A stretch of 27,729 nt of DNA, taken from positions 1 through 27,729 of the IMG/VR virus record IMGVR_UViG_3300041809_002690; one strand, 5' to 3'. Position 1 is the first letter of the stretch; the number at the start of each line of letters is the position of its first letter. Source of the stretch: a virus. The notes under the pieces were generated by a model. It searched no databases, was not told the DNA's origin, and saw only the letters and a list, made by a program, of their open reading frames with translations. This document shows, piece after piece, positions 1 to 7,419 of the stretch. Position numbers and translations under genes: made by a program.

Positions 1-1172
1 TAGTCCTGCGGCACGGCGGTTCCATATTCATACAGATAGCCGAAATACGTTTGCGCTTTTGCATATCCCTTGCCGCCATCGTCACCGCCGGATGCAGTGA
101 ACTTGTAAAGGTTCGGCACGCGGGCAAGAAAATTCGAGGCGTGCCACATGGCGTAATTCGTGGCGTAACTCATATATTGCTGGCTGCTGCGGACGATGTT
201 GGTTTGCAGGTAACTCACATATTGCTGGCCCGACACCCAGCCGACGATGGCGTTCGACACGCCGTTAAGTTGCACGACCGTTACGCCGCCGACCGCGCTG
301 TTCGTGTTTGCAAGCTGGCGGGCGATTGTGAAACTGCCATTTGGCTGATACGTTGTGGCTCCCACACCCTCCGATCCGCCGGAGGAATAATTCGTGCCGC
401 CTGTCATTGTGGACGTTGTGCCATCCGCCCACGTCACGACGACGGTCCAGGGATAGGTATTTAAGTAATCAGGCGGATCGCTGCGAACGGAGACGCCAAT
501 CACATCGCCGTATTGCAGCGACAAGCCGCTTGTCTGCGCCCAGTAAAGAACATCGTAGTTTGTCGCGTTATCAAATCCGCCTGGGTTGCGAATGACGGTG
601 CCATTCAGGGTCAGGACGACTGAACTCAACACCGGCGCGGCCTCTGTGAGAATGACGCTCTGCGGTGAACCGAGCGCGGTCTGGACGCGGGCAACGGGCG
701 GCGGCGTGAGGTAAAGCATCGCAGGCGATTTGAGCGGCGCAACGGCGGTTGCGGCCTGAATCTGCCCGGCGGAAAGGGTCAGGTTTGCGAGACCATCGGT
801 TTCGACGAGCGCGAAGGCGGGTTGCGTGTCGGCATTGGTGACGAGGAAAAAGGCCGTCTGGAACCGGTTGGTGGGGTCGTCGGCGTTGTATTGGACGAAG
901 CCGGTCATGTTCGTGCCGTCGAACTGGATGCGCCCGGACAGGCTCCACGTCGCCCCGCTGCCGAGTGTGGGCTGCGAGAGGAACAAGACGTTCGTGTCCA
1001 GCGTTACACTTAAGCCGGTTCCGGCCTGACCGGCAATGGCCGTGCCAGAGGCGTTGAAGCTGACAACGCCGCCGGACGCAGGCCAGAAATTCGTGAGCGT
1101 GTTGGTAAAAAGAATCTGCGCGTGGGCGGCAAAACAGCCACAGCAGAGAATCATGGCTAAAATTCGTTTCAT
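1..1172 (-). CDS. Exported Asn/Thr-rich protein after the J-like gene, partial (3' end outside window)
   Basis: The frame is open from an ATG at 1172 to the window edge, giving at least 390 residues. It opens with a clear Sec signal peptide (MKRILAMILCCGCFAAHA, then Q). The mature part is rich in Asn, Thr, Gly and Val, as expected of a beta-rich extracellular or fibre-like protein, with segments such as LFTNTLTNF and SGRIQFDGTNMTGF. The start codon overlaps the stop of the upstream J-like gene as ATGA, so it is probably translationally coupled and belongs to the tail-tip block. I recognise no family. Its place downstream of the tail-tip protein suggests a fibre or host-contact protein. A Sec signal on a virion protein is unexpected, so an exported accessory protein is the main alternative. 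Confidence 0.8.
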   Translation of the reverse strand, partial: MKRILAMILCCGCFAAHAQILFTNTLTNFWPASGGVVSFNASGTAIAGQAGTGLSVTLDTNVLFLSQPTLGSGATWSLSGRIQFDGTNMTGFVQYNADDPTNRFQTAFFLVTNADTQPAFALVETDGLANLTLSAGQIQAATAVAPLKSPAMLYLTPPPVARVQTALGSPQSVILTEAAPVLSSVVLTLNGTVIRNPGGFDNATNYDVLYWAQTSGLSLQYGDVIGVSVRSDPPDYLNTYPWTVVVTWADGTTSTMTGGTNYSSGGSEGVGATTYQPNGSFTIARQLANTNSAVGGVTVVQLNGVSNAIVGWVSGQQYVSYLQTNIVRSSQQYMSYATNYAMWHASNFLARVPNLYKFTASGGDDGGKGYAKAQTYFGYLYEYGTAVPQD

Positions 1173-4069
1173 GAAAAATAGGACGTGGTAATTATCGGCG
1201 AAAGCATAACAAGGACTTGCTGTGACCCGGTAAATCCAGGAGCAACAGACCAAACGGTCAGGTTAATTATCTCCGACGCAATACCCCCGCCGGACATGTC
1301 GGACAGCCCGTTGTAGGGCTGACACTGGCCAGGAACATAGGTCATCTGGGCGTTGTTAAACACAAACAGTCCGTTCTGCAAAATCGGGCCGCTTGTTTGG
1401 AAGTAAATTGTTGCGCCGGGCGTCGAACAGATGAGTGATACCGGCCCGTAAGCGACGGGCGACTGTGGAGCAATCACCCATTTGCCGGGCACATTGGTGG
1501 GCGTGTCGAAGCCAGCCGGATTGACGATCTGAATCCCTGCGGAGTCGAACAGAATCGGAAACGCACAAACAGGACTGGCATTGCCAGTGATGGTGACGGC
1601 GATGTCCTGCTCGGTGAAAAGGTTGGTCGCGTCACGGGCGATGAGTTTGATCGTCCATGTTCCGGGGCTGTCAATGGGGGCCTGCGTCGAAAACGCCATG
1701 CTGCCGGTCGGCGCGAACGTCTGGTCAATGATGACTCGATCTGCCGTGTCGGTAGATTTGCGAAGCAGGACCTTGATTTCAACAAGGCCGCCGTTCGGGT
1801 CTGTCCATTTTCCGGAAATCGGGATGTTGTAAGGATAAGCCGATGCGACAGCGGCGAGGGTGAACGTGTTTGGTTTTGACAGCGCGAGGCTCGGCACGCT
1901 GATGGAGTTAAGCGCGAACCGAAACTGTTCGTTCGCGGCATTGGACAAGGGCAGTTGCAGGGTGAATGTGTAAGGACACAACCGGAACTGCGCGTAAGCC
2001 GGCGTGAGGCCGGCGGCGCGGTTGGAGCGAAGGGTTGCAAACAGAGCGTTTGTAAAAACGGAAAGATTCGCGCGGGGGATGAGCCAGACCTCGCTGTTCG
2101 CGGCGGCGAACGCGCGCGCGACCGTGTTCTGGCGGCCGCGCAGCACGCCGAGTTGATACTGGCCGGCGCTGACCAGCGTCGCAACGCCGACGCTGCAGAT
2201 TTCTACCTCGCACAAACCGGTGGCATCCTCGGCTATTTCACCCGCGTCCGGAGACGTGCCGGCATCGGAGATGTTTTCACCGCCGGCCCCCTGGATCTGC
2301 TCGCCACCCGCGCCTACGAGCGGGTCGGACGGCACCACAGACACGACGATGGCGAGCATCGTGTCGGCCGCCTGTTCGTTCGCGGAAAATTGCTGCGTGA
2401 AGAAATCGGCGTCCGGCTGCGTGGTGTCCACGCTCACATTGAGCACGGCGTCTCCGGCGGCCACAGCCGTGTTCAAAACACCCTTCGCCGCGAAGCCGCC
2501 GAACGAGCCGAGCAACGCGAATGTTCCGGCCGGATTGGTGTCGAAGAACAACTGACAGCCGACGATCAAATTGCTCGGCCGCTGCACGAGGGCCGCCACC
2601 GCGCCGCGCTCATCGGACAGAACGGTGGGCACTTCAACGAAGCGGGCGTTGACGACAGGGGGCACCGTGTTGTTTTGCGGCGTGACCGGCGCCGCCTGCC
2701 CGTTCCAAGGAATCGCTGCGAGCGTGTTGTCGGCGAGCACCTCCAGCTTGATCGGTCCCGTCATCGGGATGGTGCGTTTCGTCACGCGGAAGAACTGCTC
2801 GATGGTGTATTGGTTCGGCTCGATGTCCACGTCGAGCAGCACATAATCGCCGGCCCGGATGTTGCGGCCGATTTCGCGCCGGACGGACAGGGTGCCGGTC
2901 AACTGCGCATGGCCTACGACACGAAGCGTTTCGCGGCCATGAAGCAAAGCCTGGCTCGCGCGCGTGATCCACGGCCGGTCCAGCGAAATTTCACGCACGG
3001 ATTTCAGCACCGCCCAGGCGCGCGGATCATCAGCGTGCAGGCTGGTCTGCTGGAAGTTTATCTGGCGGTCATTGTAGCGGACCGTGGCGCGCGAATAAGT
3101 GCCCTGCCAGCTTGTGCTCTTAAGCTGCGGCCGTTCGGTGAGGGAATCCTCCGTGAGGGTTGTGTAAGCCGCCGGCGCGACTCCGTGTTGATAAACCCCC
3201 ATCTCTATGAGTCCGGTCGAAGGGTTGAACCGGACAAAGCCGTCAATCATCTGCGTGAACTGATCCAGGACGCTGCGCAGCGTGTCGGACGTGTCAATGA
3301 GCGGACTCGCGCCGTAGAGCGCCTCGTTGTTTTGAAGATAGGCAGCAACAACGTTGAACGAAATTGAATCCAGCGCGGCGGCCGGCAGGCCGATGCCGTT
3401 CTCGCTCGTCAGCACCTCGGCGATGAACGCGGCCAGGTTGCACTGGCCGTCCACGATGCCGTTGTTCGGCGCGGTGACAACTGTTTGCTGCGGCGACCGG
3501 CGCGCGACAATCTCGATGTTCGGCGCATTCTGCACCTGCTGGCCGAGCAGGAAGCCGCCGGAATTTCCGTTCGGCGTTGTGCCCGGACCGGGAATGCAAT
3601 AGCAGATGCCGGCGTAGTTGGGGTGGACGTCGCTGGAGTCGTTGTTGCCATCGAGCACGGGATCAACCAACTGACCCGCAACGCCCCAATAAAAGCGCAG
3701 CGTGCCGTAGGGCGTGCCGTCGCTCGTGGTGATCGTGAAATCGTCAAAGAGTTCGGCGGTTTGCGCAAACACATATTCCACCCAAAAAGCCGGGTTGTTT
3801 CCGGGAATTGTCGGATCGGTGGCGGACGGATTTGCCGGGACCAGGAACGATTGCTGCGCGACCCAGGTCTGCGCGTCAAAAACATACATGTCGCCGTCGT
3901 TTACCCCGAACGCCGCGCCACCGCTGGGCCACGCCTTCCCCTCCGGCCAGACCTCGTTGCCATCCAGGATGATGCCGACCAGCTCCTGCACCGGGCCGAC
4001 GCAGACGCCGCACGCGATTGTCCCGTAGTAATCGTAGGTCGTGCTGGCGCTGCCGGATTTTCCACCCAT
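1169..4069 (-). CDS. J-like tail tip / host-specificity protein (Phage-tail_3 type)
   Basis: The product has 966 residues. The N-terminus begins MGGKSGS and continues with a tyrosine-rich stretch, then CGVCVGPVQELVGI, typical of tail-tip proteins of siphoviruses and gene transfer agents. Residues near 310-460 show the conserved pattern of the Phage-tail_3 family (ERPQLKSTSWQGTYSRATV, then LRVVGHAQL and IRAGDYVLLD). Residues 582-598 carry DPLVGAGGEQIQGAGGE, which recurs in the hub protein at 5911-7419. From about residue 830 to the end there is an immunoglobulin-like part with LICSTPGATIYFQTSGP, resembling the chitobiase/beta-hexosaminidase C-terminal type of domain. The protein should form the tail tip that contacts the host. 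It follows the NlpC/P60 gene and a 62-residue ORF in the same frame, separated only by TAA TTT. Confidence 0.9.
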   Translation of the reverse strand: MGGKSGSASTTYDYYGTIACGVCVGPVQELVGIILDGNEVWPEGKAWPSGGAAFGVNDGDMYVFDAQTWVAQQSFLVPANPSATDPTIPGNNPAFWVEYVFAQTAELFDDFTITTSDGTPYGTLRFYWGVAGQLVDPVLDGNNDSSDVHPNYAGICYCIPGPGTTPNGNSGGFLLGQQVQNAPNIEIVARRSPQQTVVTAPNNGIVDGQCNLAAFIAEVLTSENGIGLPAAALDSISFNVVAAYLQNNEALYGASPLIDTSDTLRSVLDQFTQMIDGFVRFNPSTGLIEMGVYQHGVAPAAYTTLTEDSLTERPQLKSTSWQGTYSRATVRYNDRQINFQQTSLHADDPRAWAVLKSVREISLDRPWITRASQALLHGRETLRVVGHAQLTGTLSVRREIGRNIRAGDYVLLDVDIEPNQYTIEQFFRVTKRTIPMTGPIKLEVLADNTLAAIPWNGQAAPVTPQNNTVPPVVNARFVEVPTVLSDERGAVAALVQRPSNLIVGCQLFFDTNPAGTFALLGSFGGFAAKGVLNTAVAAGDAVLNVSVDTTQPDADFFTQQFSANEQAADTMLAIVVSVVPSDPLVGAGGEQIQGAGGENISDAGTSPDAGEIAEDATGLCEVEICSVGVATLVSAGQYQLGVLRGRQNTVARAFAAANSEVWLIPRANLSVFTNALFATLRSNRAAGLTPAYAQFRLCPYTFTLQLPLSNAANEQFRFALNSISVPSLALSKPNTFTLAAVASAYPYNIPISGKWTDPNGGLVEIKVLLRKSTDTADRVIIDQTFAPTGSMAFSTQAPIDSPGTWTIKLIARDATNLFTEQDIAVTITGNASPVCAFPILFDSAGIQIVNPAGFDTPTNVPGKWVIAPQSPVAYGPVSLICSTPGATIYFQTSGPILQNGLFVFNNAQMTYVPGQCQPYNGLSDMSGGGIASEIINLTVWSVAPGFTGSQQVLVMLSPIITTSYFS

Positions 4070-4072
4070 AAA

Positions 4073-4261
4073 TTATTTCTTGGTTGGTGTCTGGTTTGGC
4101 GCGGGCGCGGTGTAGAGGTTGTAAATCTTGCTCATGGCTTTGACCGCGATCTTGCGCGTGCCGCCGAAGATGGCCACCGGCAGCGCCTGCTGCTGGGAGA
4201 TGCTCATCTGGTCGCCGACGCCGAACGGCTGCGCCTGGGGTGGTGATTGATTGCCGAACAT
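4073..4261 (-). CDS. Small tail-tip protein, possible detached N-terminus of the J-like protein
   Basis: The product has 62 residues: a Pro/Gln-rich start, then ISQQQALPVAIFGGTRK and AVKAMSKIYNLYTAPAPN. The pattern of a Gln-Ala-Pro-Val stretch, then a Phe-Gly-Gly, then a basic patch and Asn, is one I associate with the N-terminal part of some J-type tail-tip proteins. The gene lies 4 bases after the NlpC/P60 stop. It is in the same frame as the 966-residue ORF downstream, with only a TAA and one TTT codon before that ATG. It may be a separate conserved small protein, or the first domain of the tail-tip protein split off by a stop codon. I cannot decide between these from one sequence. Confidence 0.7.
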   Translation of the reverse strand: MFGNQSPPQAQPFGVGDQMSISQQQALPVAIFGGTRKIAVKAMSKIYNLYTAPAPNQTPTKK

Positions 4262-4265
4262 GTTT

Positions 4266-4754
4266 TTATTGGGTCAGGGGACGCCAGGCGCGGGCGATCC
4301 GGACCGCATAGCTCGCGTCGCGGATGTTGCTGAACTGGACGCCCTGCGGCCGCAGGCAATGCACGAATTTTCCATCCGCACCAATCAGCACTCCGCAGTG
4401 GTGGATACAGCCGCCGAGTTTGAAACCGAGCATGTCGCCGGGCCGGCAGGCTGCCGGCAACGATTGCCCCCCGGCGGCGGGGAGCGGCGCGAACAATGTT
4501 TGTTCGTCCATGAATTTCGCGATGAGCGATTCCGTTTGCGCGTGGCTCCAGTTCATCGGCCCTTCCGGCACCTGGAAATCTTTCGGCAGCGCGCCGGCCT
4601 CGATGAGGATCGCACCCACCAGTTTCTGGCAGCTCACGCCGGCGCCCTTCACGGCCGCGTTGGGCATGAAAGGCGTCCCCTTCCACGACTCCGCGACGGA
4701 CTCCAGCTTGAGCAGCCGCTCGACCGAATTGAAAAACGGATTGGTCGCGCTCAC
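4266..4754 (-). CDS. NlpC/P60-family tail peptidase
   Basis: The product has 162 residues and resembles tail-tip cell-wall peptidases of the NlpC/P60 superfamily, such as gp14 of the Rhodobacter gene transfer agent. Cys42 in GVSCQKLV would be the nucleophile. His118/His119 in CIHHCGVLIG matches the catalytic histidine region, and His132 (KFVHCL) the third polar position. RPGDMLGF just before the histidine is the usual strand leading to it. The nucleophile region has Ser-Cys in place of the commoner Asp-Cys. The enzyme would cut peptidoglycan cross-links during DNA entry. It sits between the BR0599-like protein (ATGA overlap) and the J-like gene, the standard place for it. Confidence 0.88.
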   Translation of the reverse strand: MSATNPFFNSVERLLKLESVAESWKGTPFMPNAAVKGAGVSCQKLVGAILIEAGALPKDFQVPEGPMNWSHAQTESLIAKFMDEQTLFAPLPAAGGQSLPAACRPGDMLGFKLGGCIHHCGVLIGADGKFVHCLRPQGVQFSNIRDASYAVRIARAWRPLTQ

Positions 4755-5353
4755 TTTTTACCGCCTCCGGGATTCTGGGTGATCTTCATCACAAAGGGAT
4801 TGCCGACGGGGATGAATGGGAATCCTCCGAAGGCCGGGCCGTTGTTGAACTTGGTGATGGCTGTTTCATATTGGCCGTCGTAGCCGGCGAAGATGGCCAC
4901 AACATCCCCCACATTCGGGGCGACGTTGAGCGCGGTGGCCAGGTTGACGGTGACCTGTCCGGCGGCGGCAGGAGTGGAATCGCTCACCATGCGGTATTGG
5001 CTCACGCCGTTCGTCGTGATCTGGACGTAGCCGGCCGCAAAATAATGCGCCGCCAGCACCGTCCCACCGTTGAGCGCGGCGTTGTTGGCGGAAATGCCGC
5101 CGATTACGAGTGTCGCGGTCGCCGCGTTGTAACTCACCACGGTCGCGTTCCACTGCCAGTCGGCGGCGTTGAGGCCGCTGGCCGGCTCGAACAAATTCCA
5201 GTTGTCGTTGTTCTGGTAAAGCCGGCGCGCGGCCGTGCGGTCAAACATCCAGCTCAACGAGGAGCATTGCGCGGAGAGGACGGGGCCGTCCATGTTCACC
5301 TCGCCGACCTCGCCGGAAAAATAACAGCGCAAATTGGTGGCCAGACTGTTCAT
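4751..5353 (-). CDS. Tail hub C-terminal half, BR0599-like
   Basis: The product has 200 residues starting MNSLATNLRCYF. The C-terminal third contains GYDGQYETAITKFNNGPAF followed by GGFPFIPVGNPFV, the hallmark of the phage BR0599 domain that ends DUF2163-type tail hub proteins (gp13 in gene transfer agents). The N-terminal part (GEVGEVNMDGPVLSAQC, then RTAARRLYQ) matches the linker and beta region before that domain. The DUF2163-like first half appears at the end of the 502-residue protein at 5911-7419, so the hub is divided between two genes with another gene between them. I chose the ATG at 5353 because it overlaps the upstream stop as ATGA. An in-frame ATG at 5362 is possible. Longer upstream readings are shadows of the preceding gene. 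Confidence 0.85.
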   Translation of the reverse strand: MNSLATNLRCYFSGEVGEVNMDGPVLSAQCSSLSWMFDRTAARRLYQNNDNWNLFEPASGLNAADWQWNATVVSYNAATATLVIGGISANNAALNGGTVLAAHYFAAGYVQITTNGVSQYRMVSDSTPAAAGQVTVNLATALNVAPNVGDVVAIFAGYDGQYETAITKFNNGPAFGGFPFIPVGNPFVMKITQNPGGGKK

Positions 5354-5889
5354 GGACGCCATTCCGAGTTCATGATGCCGAGCGTGCCGGTTTTGTTTGT
5401 CACGCCGACGACTTCGTTCGGGCCGACGCGCATGTAAAACGAGTCGTAGTTTGTGCCGAGGGCGGTAATGGAGCCGACCAACTGCGCGTCGCTGGTCGTG
5501 AAATTTGTGATCCATCCGAATGCGGCATTCGTCAACACAAAGTTGACCTTCAGCCAGCCCTGGGCGTTCGGACAGGTATATTGACCACCGGAGACAATCG
5601 GGTTTGAAACGCGGCCGAGCGCGGCGGTGTTCGTGGAGATGGCCGCGGTGTTCGTCGGGAAATGCGTTCCAATGTAGAGCGCCAGGTTTGTGGCATTGAT
5701 CTGGCCGTTGGTGATGCTGCCAAACTGACTGGTTGTCGTGGTGGCAAAAAGGAACGTATCGGCGGGTGCCGGCGTTCCGAATGGATATGTCAGCCAGTTG
5801 ACCGCGCCCATGCAGACCACGGCGATGACGCCAAGCACCCCGCCAACCGCGAGAGTTTTGAACTGTGAATTTCGATTTTTTGGTTTCAT
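5350..5889 (-). CDS. Membrane-anchored or exported protein inserted between tail hub halves
   Basis: The product has 179 residues. A basic N-terminus (MKPKNRNSQFK) precedes a single hydrophobic helix (about residues 12-31, LAVGGVLGVIAVVCMGAV), followed by an Asn/Thr-rich body. No good signal peptidase site is obvious, so a signal anchor is as likely as cleavage. I recognise no family. The gene starts a new translation block: its leader holds GAGG followed by eight A and C before ATG. Its stop overlaps the BR0599-like gene as ATGA. The same start context (eight A, then ACATGAAACC) occurs at the gpG start. The Asn/Thr-rich style matches the exported proteins at 1-1172, 10297-11319 and 15040-15519. 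It could be a small tip fibre or an exported accessory protein. Confidence 0.8.
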   Translation of the reverse strand: MKPKNRNSQFKTLAVGGVLGVIAVVCMGAVNWLTYPFGTPAPADTFLFATTTTSQFGSITNGQINATNLALYIGTHFPTNTAAISTNTAALGRVSNPIVSGGQYTCPNAQGWLKVNFVLTNAAFGWITNFTTSDAQLVGSITALGTNYDSFYMRVGPNEVVGVTNKTGTLGIMNSEWRP

Positions 5890-5910
5890 GTTTTTTTTCC
5901 TCTGTATTTG

Positions 5911-7419
5911 TTATGTGGGAGCATCGAGTTCTTCGCCGCCCGCGCCCTGGATTTGTTCGCCACCCGCGCCAACAAGCGGATCGGGCGGCAGGATGTCCGC
6001 CTCGAAGATTTGCACCTCCAGCGGAAATTCGAGCTGGAAGGGAATCAGCAGCGCCAGCGGGTTGCCGGCAAAATTGCGCGTCTTGATGCTGACGGTCTGG
6101 CGCTCAAGGTTCGGCGAGTCGGTGATGTCGTCGTTTTCAATCGGCGCGCTCACATAGACGTTCCCCTGCGCGTCCTGCAAATTCCGCTCGAAATTGGTGA
6201 AGCGGTAGATCGTGTTCGCGCCCGGCGTGGTGAGCGTGAAGATGTAAAGCATCGCCGTCGTCGGCAGCGGCCCCATCGTCTGCCCGATGGTCTCGCCGGC
6301 CACGGCCGCCGTTTCCCACGGCAGCTCCTTGAGCTTGAGCGACGCGCCGGCGAACTGCGAATGGATGAAATTTAATGTGAGTTTAATGGCGTCAAAACGC
6401 GCCAGGATCAGCGACTCGACGTTCGTCGTTCCCTGGCCGAACGCCGTGCCAACCGGCCCGCTCAAATTCCACTGGTTGCCGGCAACGGCCGTCACCACCA
6501 GCGGCACGCGGTTGTTGCCGTCGTTCAGGCAGACGAACGTGTTGGCGCCCAACGCGGACGGATTGTCCACGTTCAACACCGCGTCCGTCGCGGCCACGGG
6601 CGCCGTCAGATTTGCCTCCTTCAAGTTTGCCGGCAGCCAGAAGCTTTGCGTCTCGCCGCCCATCTGCGCGAAGAAAGAAAGCAGGTTCAGCGGGTCGCCG
6701 CCCTTGAGCGTGAGGTCCTGCTGCACGCGCCGGCGGTTCCGTTGCGTGTAGTAAATTTGAGAGAGGGCGCGGATCTCGCCGATCCGCATCCGGTCAATGT
6801 CGAATTCCGCCGTGCCGCTCTTGGGACTCGTCACCCAGTTGGCCGCGAACGGGAACAGCGGCCGCACGCCGCTGGCCGCCGCAATGCCGGCCGGCGGCAC
6901 GAACGCCGGCGGCGTGAGAAAATAATTGCTGTCATTTTCCGCGAAGGAGAATTCCACCGTCGCCACGCGCGAGGTCGTCAGCGGCGGATCGGGCTGTTCG
7001 GACAAAATCCCGACCAGCAGCGGATAGGCGAAGAGCGCGGCGGATTGCGCGTTGATGCCGCCGGCGGTGCAGATGGAATTGAAGCTGTAGTCCGGGTTGA
7101 ACAGCGCGTAGAACGCGGTCGTGGCCAGCGGCGCATTGCCCGGCACAAAGCCGCCCGGCCAGAACGGGCAGAGCACCGGCTCCGTGCTCGTCTGCTGGAG
7201 CGAGTTGCGCAGGTTGGAGAGCGCCCGCGGCGTGCGCAGCCGGGCCGACCACTTGAGCGCCAGGCGCAGCGTGTCGCCGGTGTTGCGCCGCGTCTCCTTG
7301 CCCGTCAGCCCGCGCTCGTAGGCAGACGGAATGGTCGCCTCCACCGAGACGCCTCCCGACCATTCCGGCCAGTCGTCCACCAGCCACGCATTGCTGCCGT
7401 TGAAGACGACGGGGATCAT
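5911..7419 (-). CDS. Distal tail / hub protein with C-terminal DUF2163-like half
   Basis: The product has 502 residues. The first half has PVVFNGSNAWLVDDWPEW and LKWSARLRTPRALSNLRN, typical of minor tail proteins placed after the tape measure. The C-terminal 120 residues (TLTTPGANTIYRFTNFERNL, then NVYVSAPIENDDITDSPNLE) look like the first half of DUF2163-type hub proteins, whose second half lies in the gene at 4751-5353. Residues 480-496 are DPLVGAGGEQIQGAGGE, identical to a stretch in the J-like protein, and the protein ends six residues later. I chose the ATG at 7419 because it overlaps the tape-measure stop as ATGA; the extra 14 residues upstream are Arg/Cys-rich shadow. The protein should join the tail tube to the tip. 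Confidence 0.85.
   Translation of the reverse strand: MIPVVFNGSNAWLVDDWPEWSGGVSVEATIPSAYERGLTGKETRRNTGDTLRLALKWSARLRTPRALSNLRNSLQQTSTEPVLCPFWPGGFVPGNAPLATTAFYALFNPDYSFNSICTAGGINAQSAALFAYPLLVGILSEQPDPPLTTSRVATVEFSFAENDSNYFLTPPAFVPPAGIAAASGVRPLFPFAANWVTSPKSGTAEFDIDRMRIGEIRALSQIYYTQRNRRRVQQDLTLKGGDPLNLLSFFAQMGGETQSFWLPANLKEANLTAPVAATDAVLNVDNPSALGANTFVCLNDGNNRVPLVVTAVAGNQWNLSGPVGTAFGQGTTNVESLILARFDAIKLTLNFIHSQFAGASLKLKELPWETAAVAGETIGQTMGPLPTTAMLYIFTLTTPGANTIYRFTNFERNLQDAQGNVYVSAPIENDDITDSPNLERQTVSIKTRNFAGNPLALLIPFQLEFPLEVQIFEADILPPDPLVGAGGEQIQGAGGEELDAPT

Noticed and set aside
1955-3367. A 470-codon open frame on the plus strand opposite the J-like gene
   Set aside because: It is Arg/His-rich, has no domain, and lies entirely opposite a well-supported gene. 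High GC gives long antisense open frames.
5353-5515. Longer N-terminus for the BR0599-like protein (start at 5515)
   Set aside because: The added residues are Arg/His-rich and lie over the coding end of the 179-residue gene in another frame.
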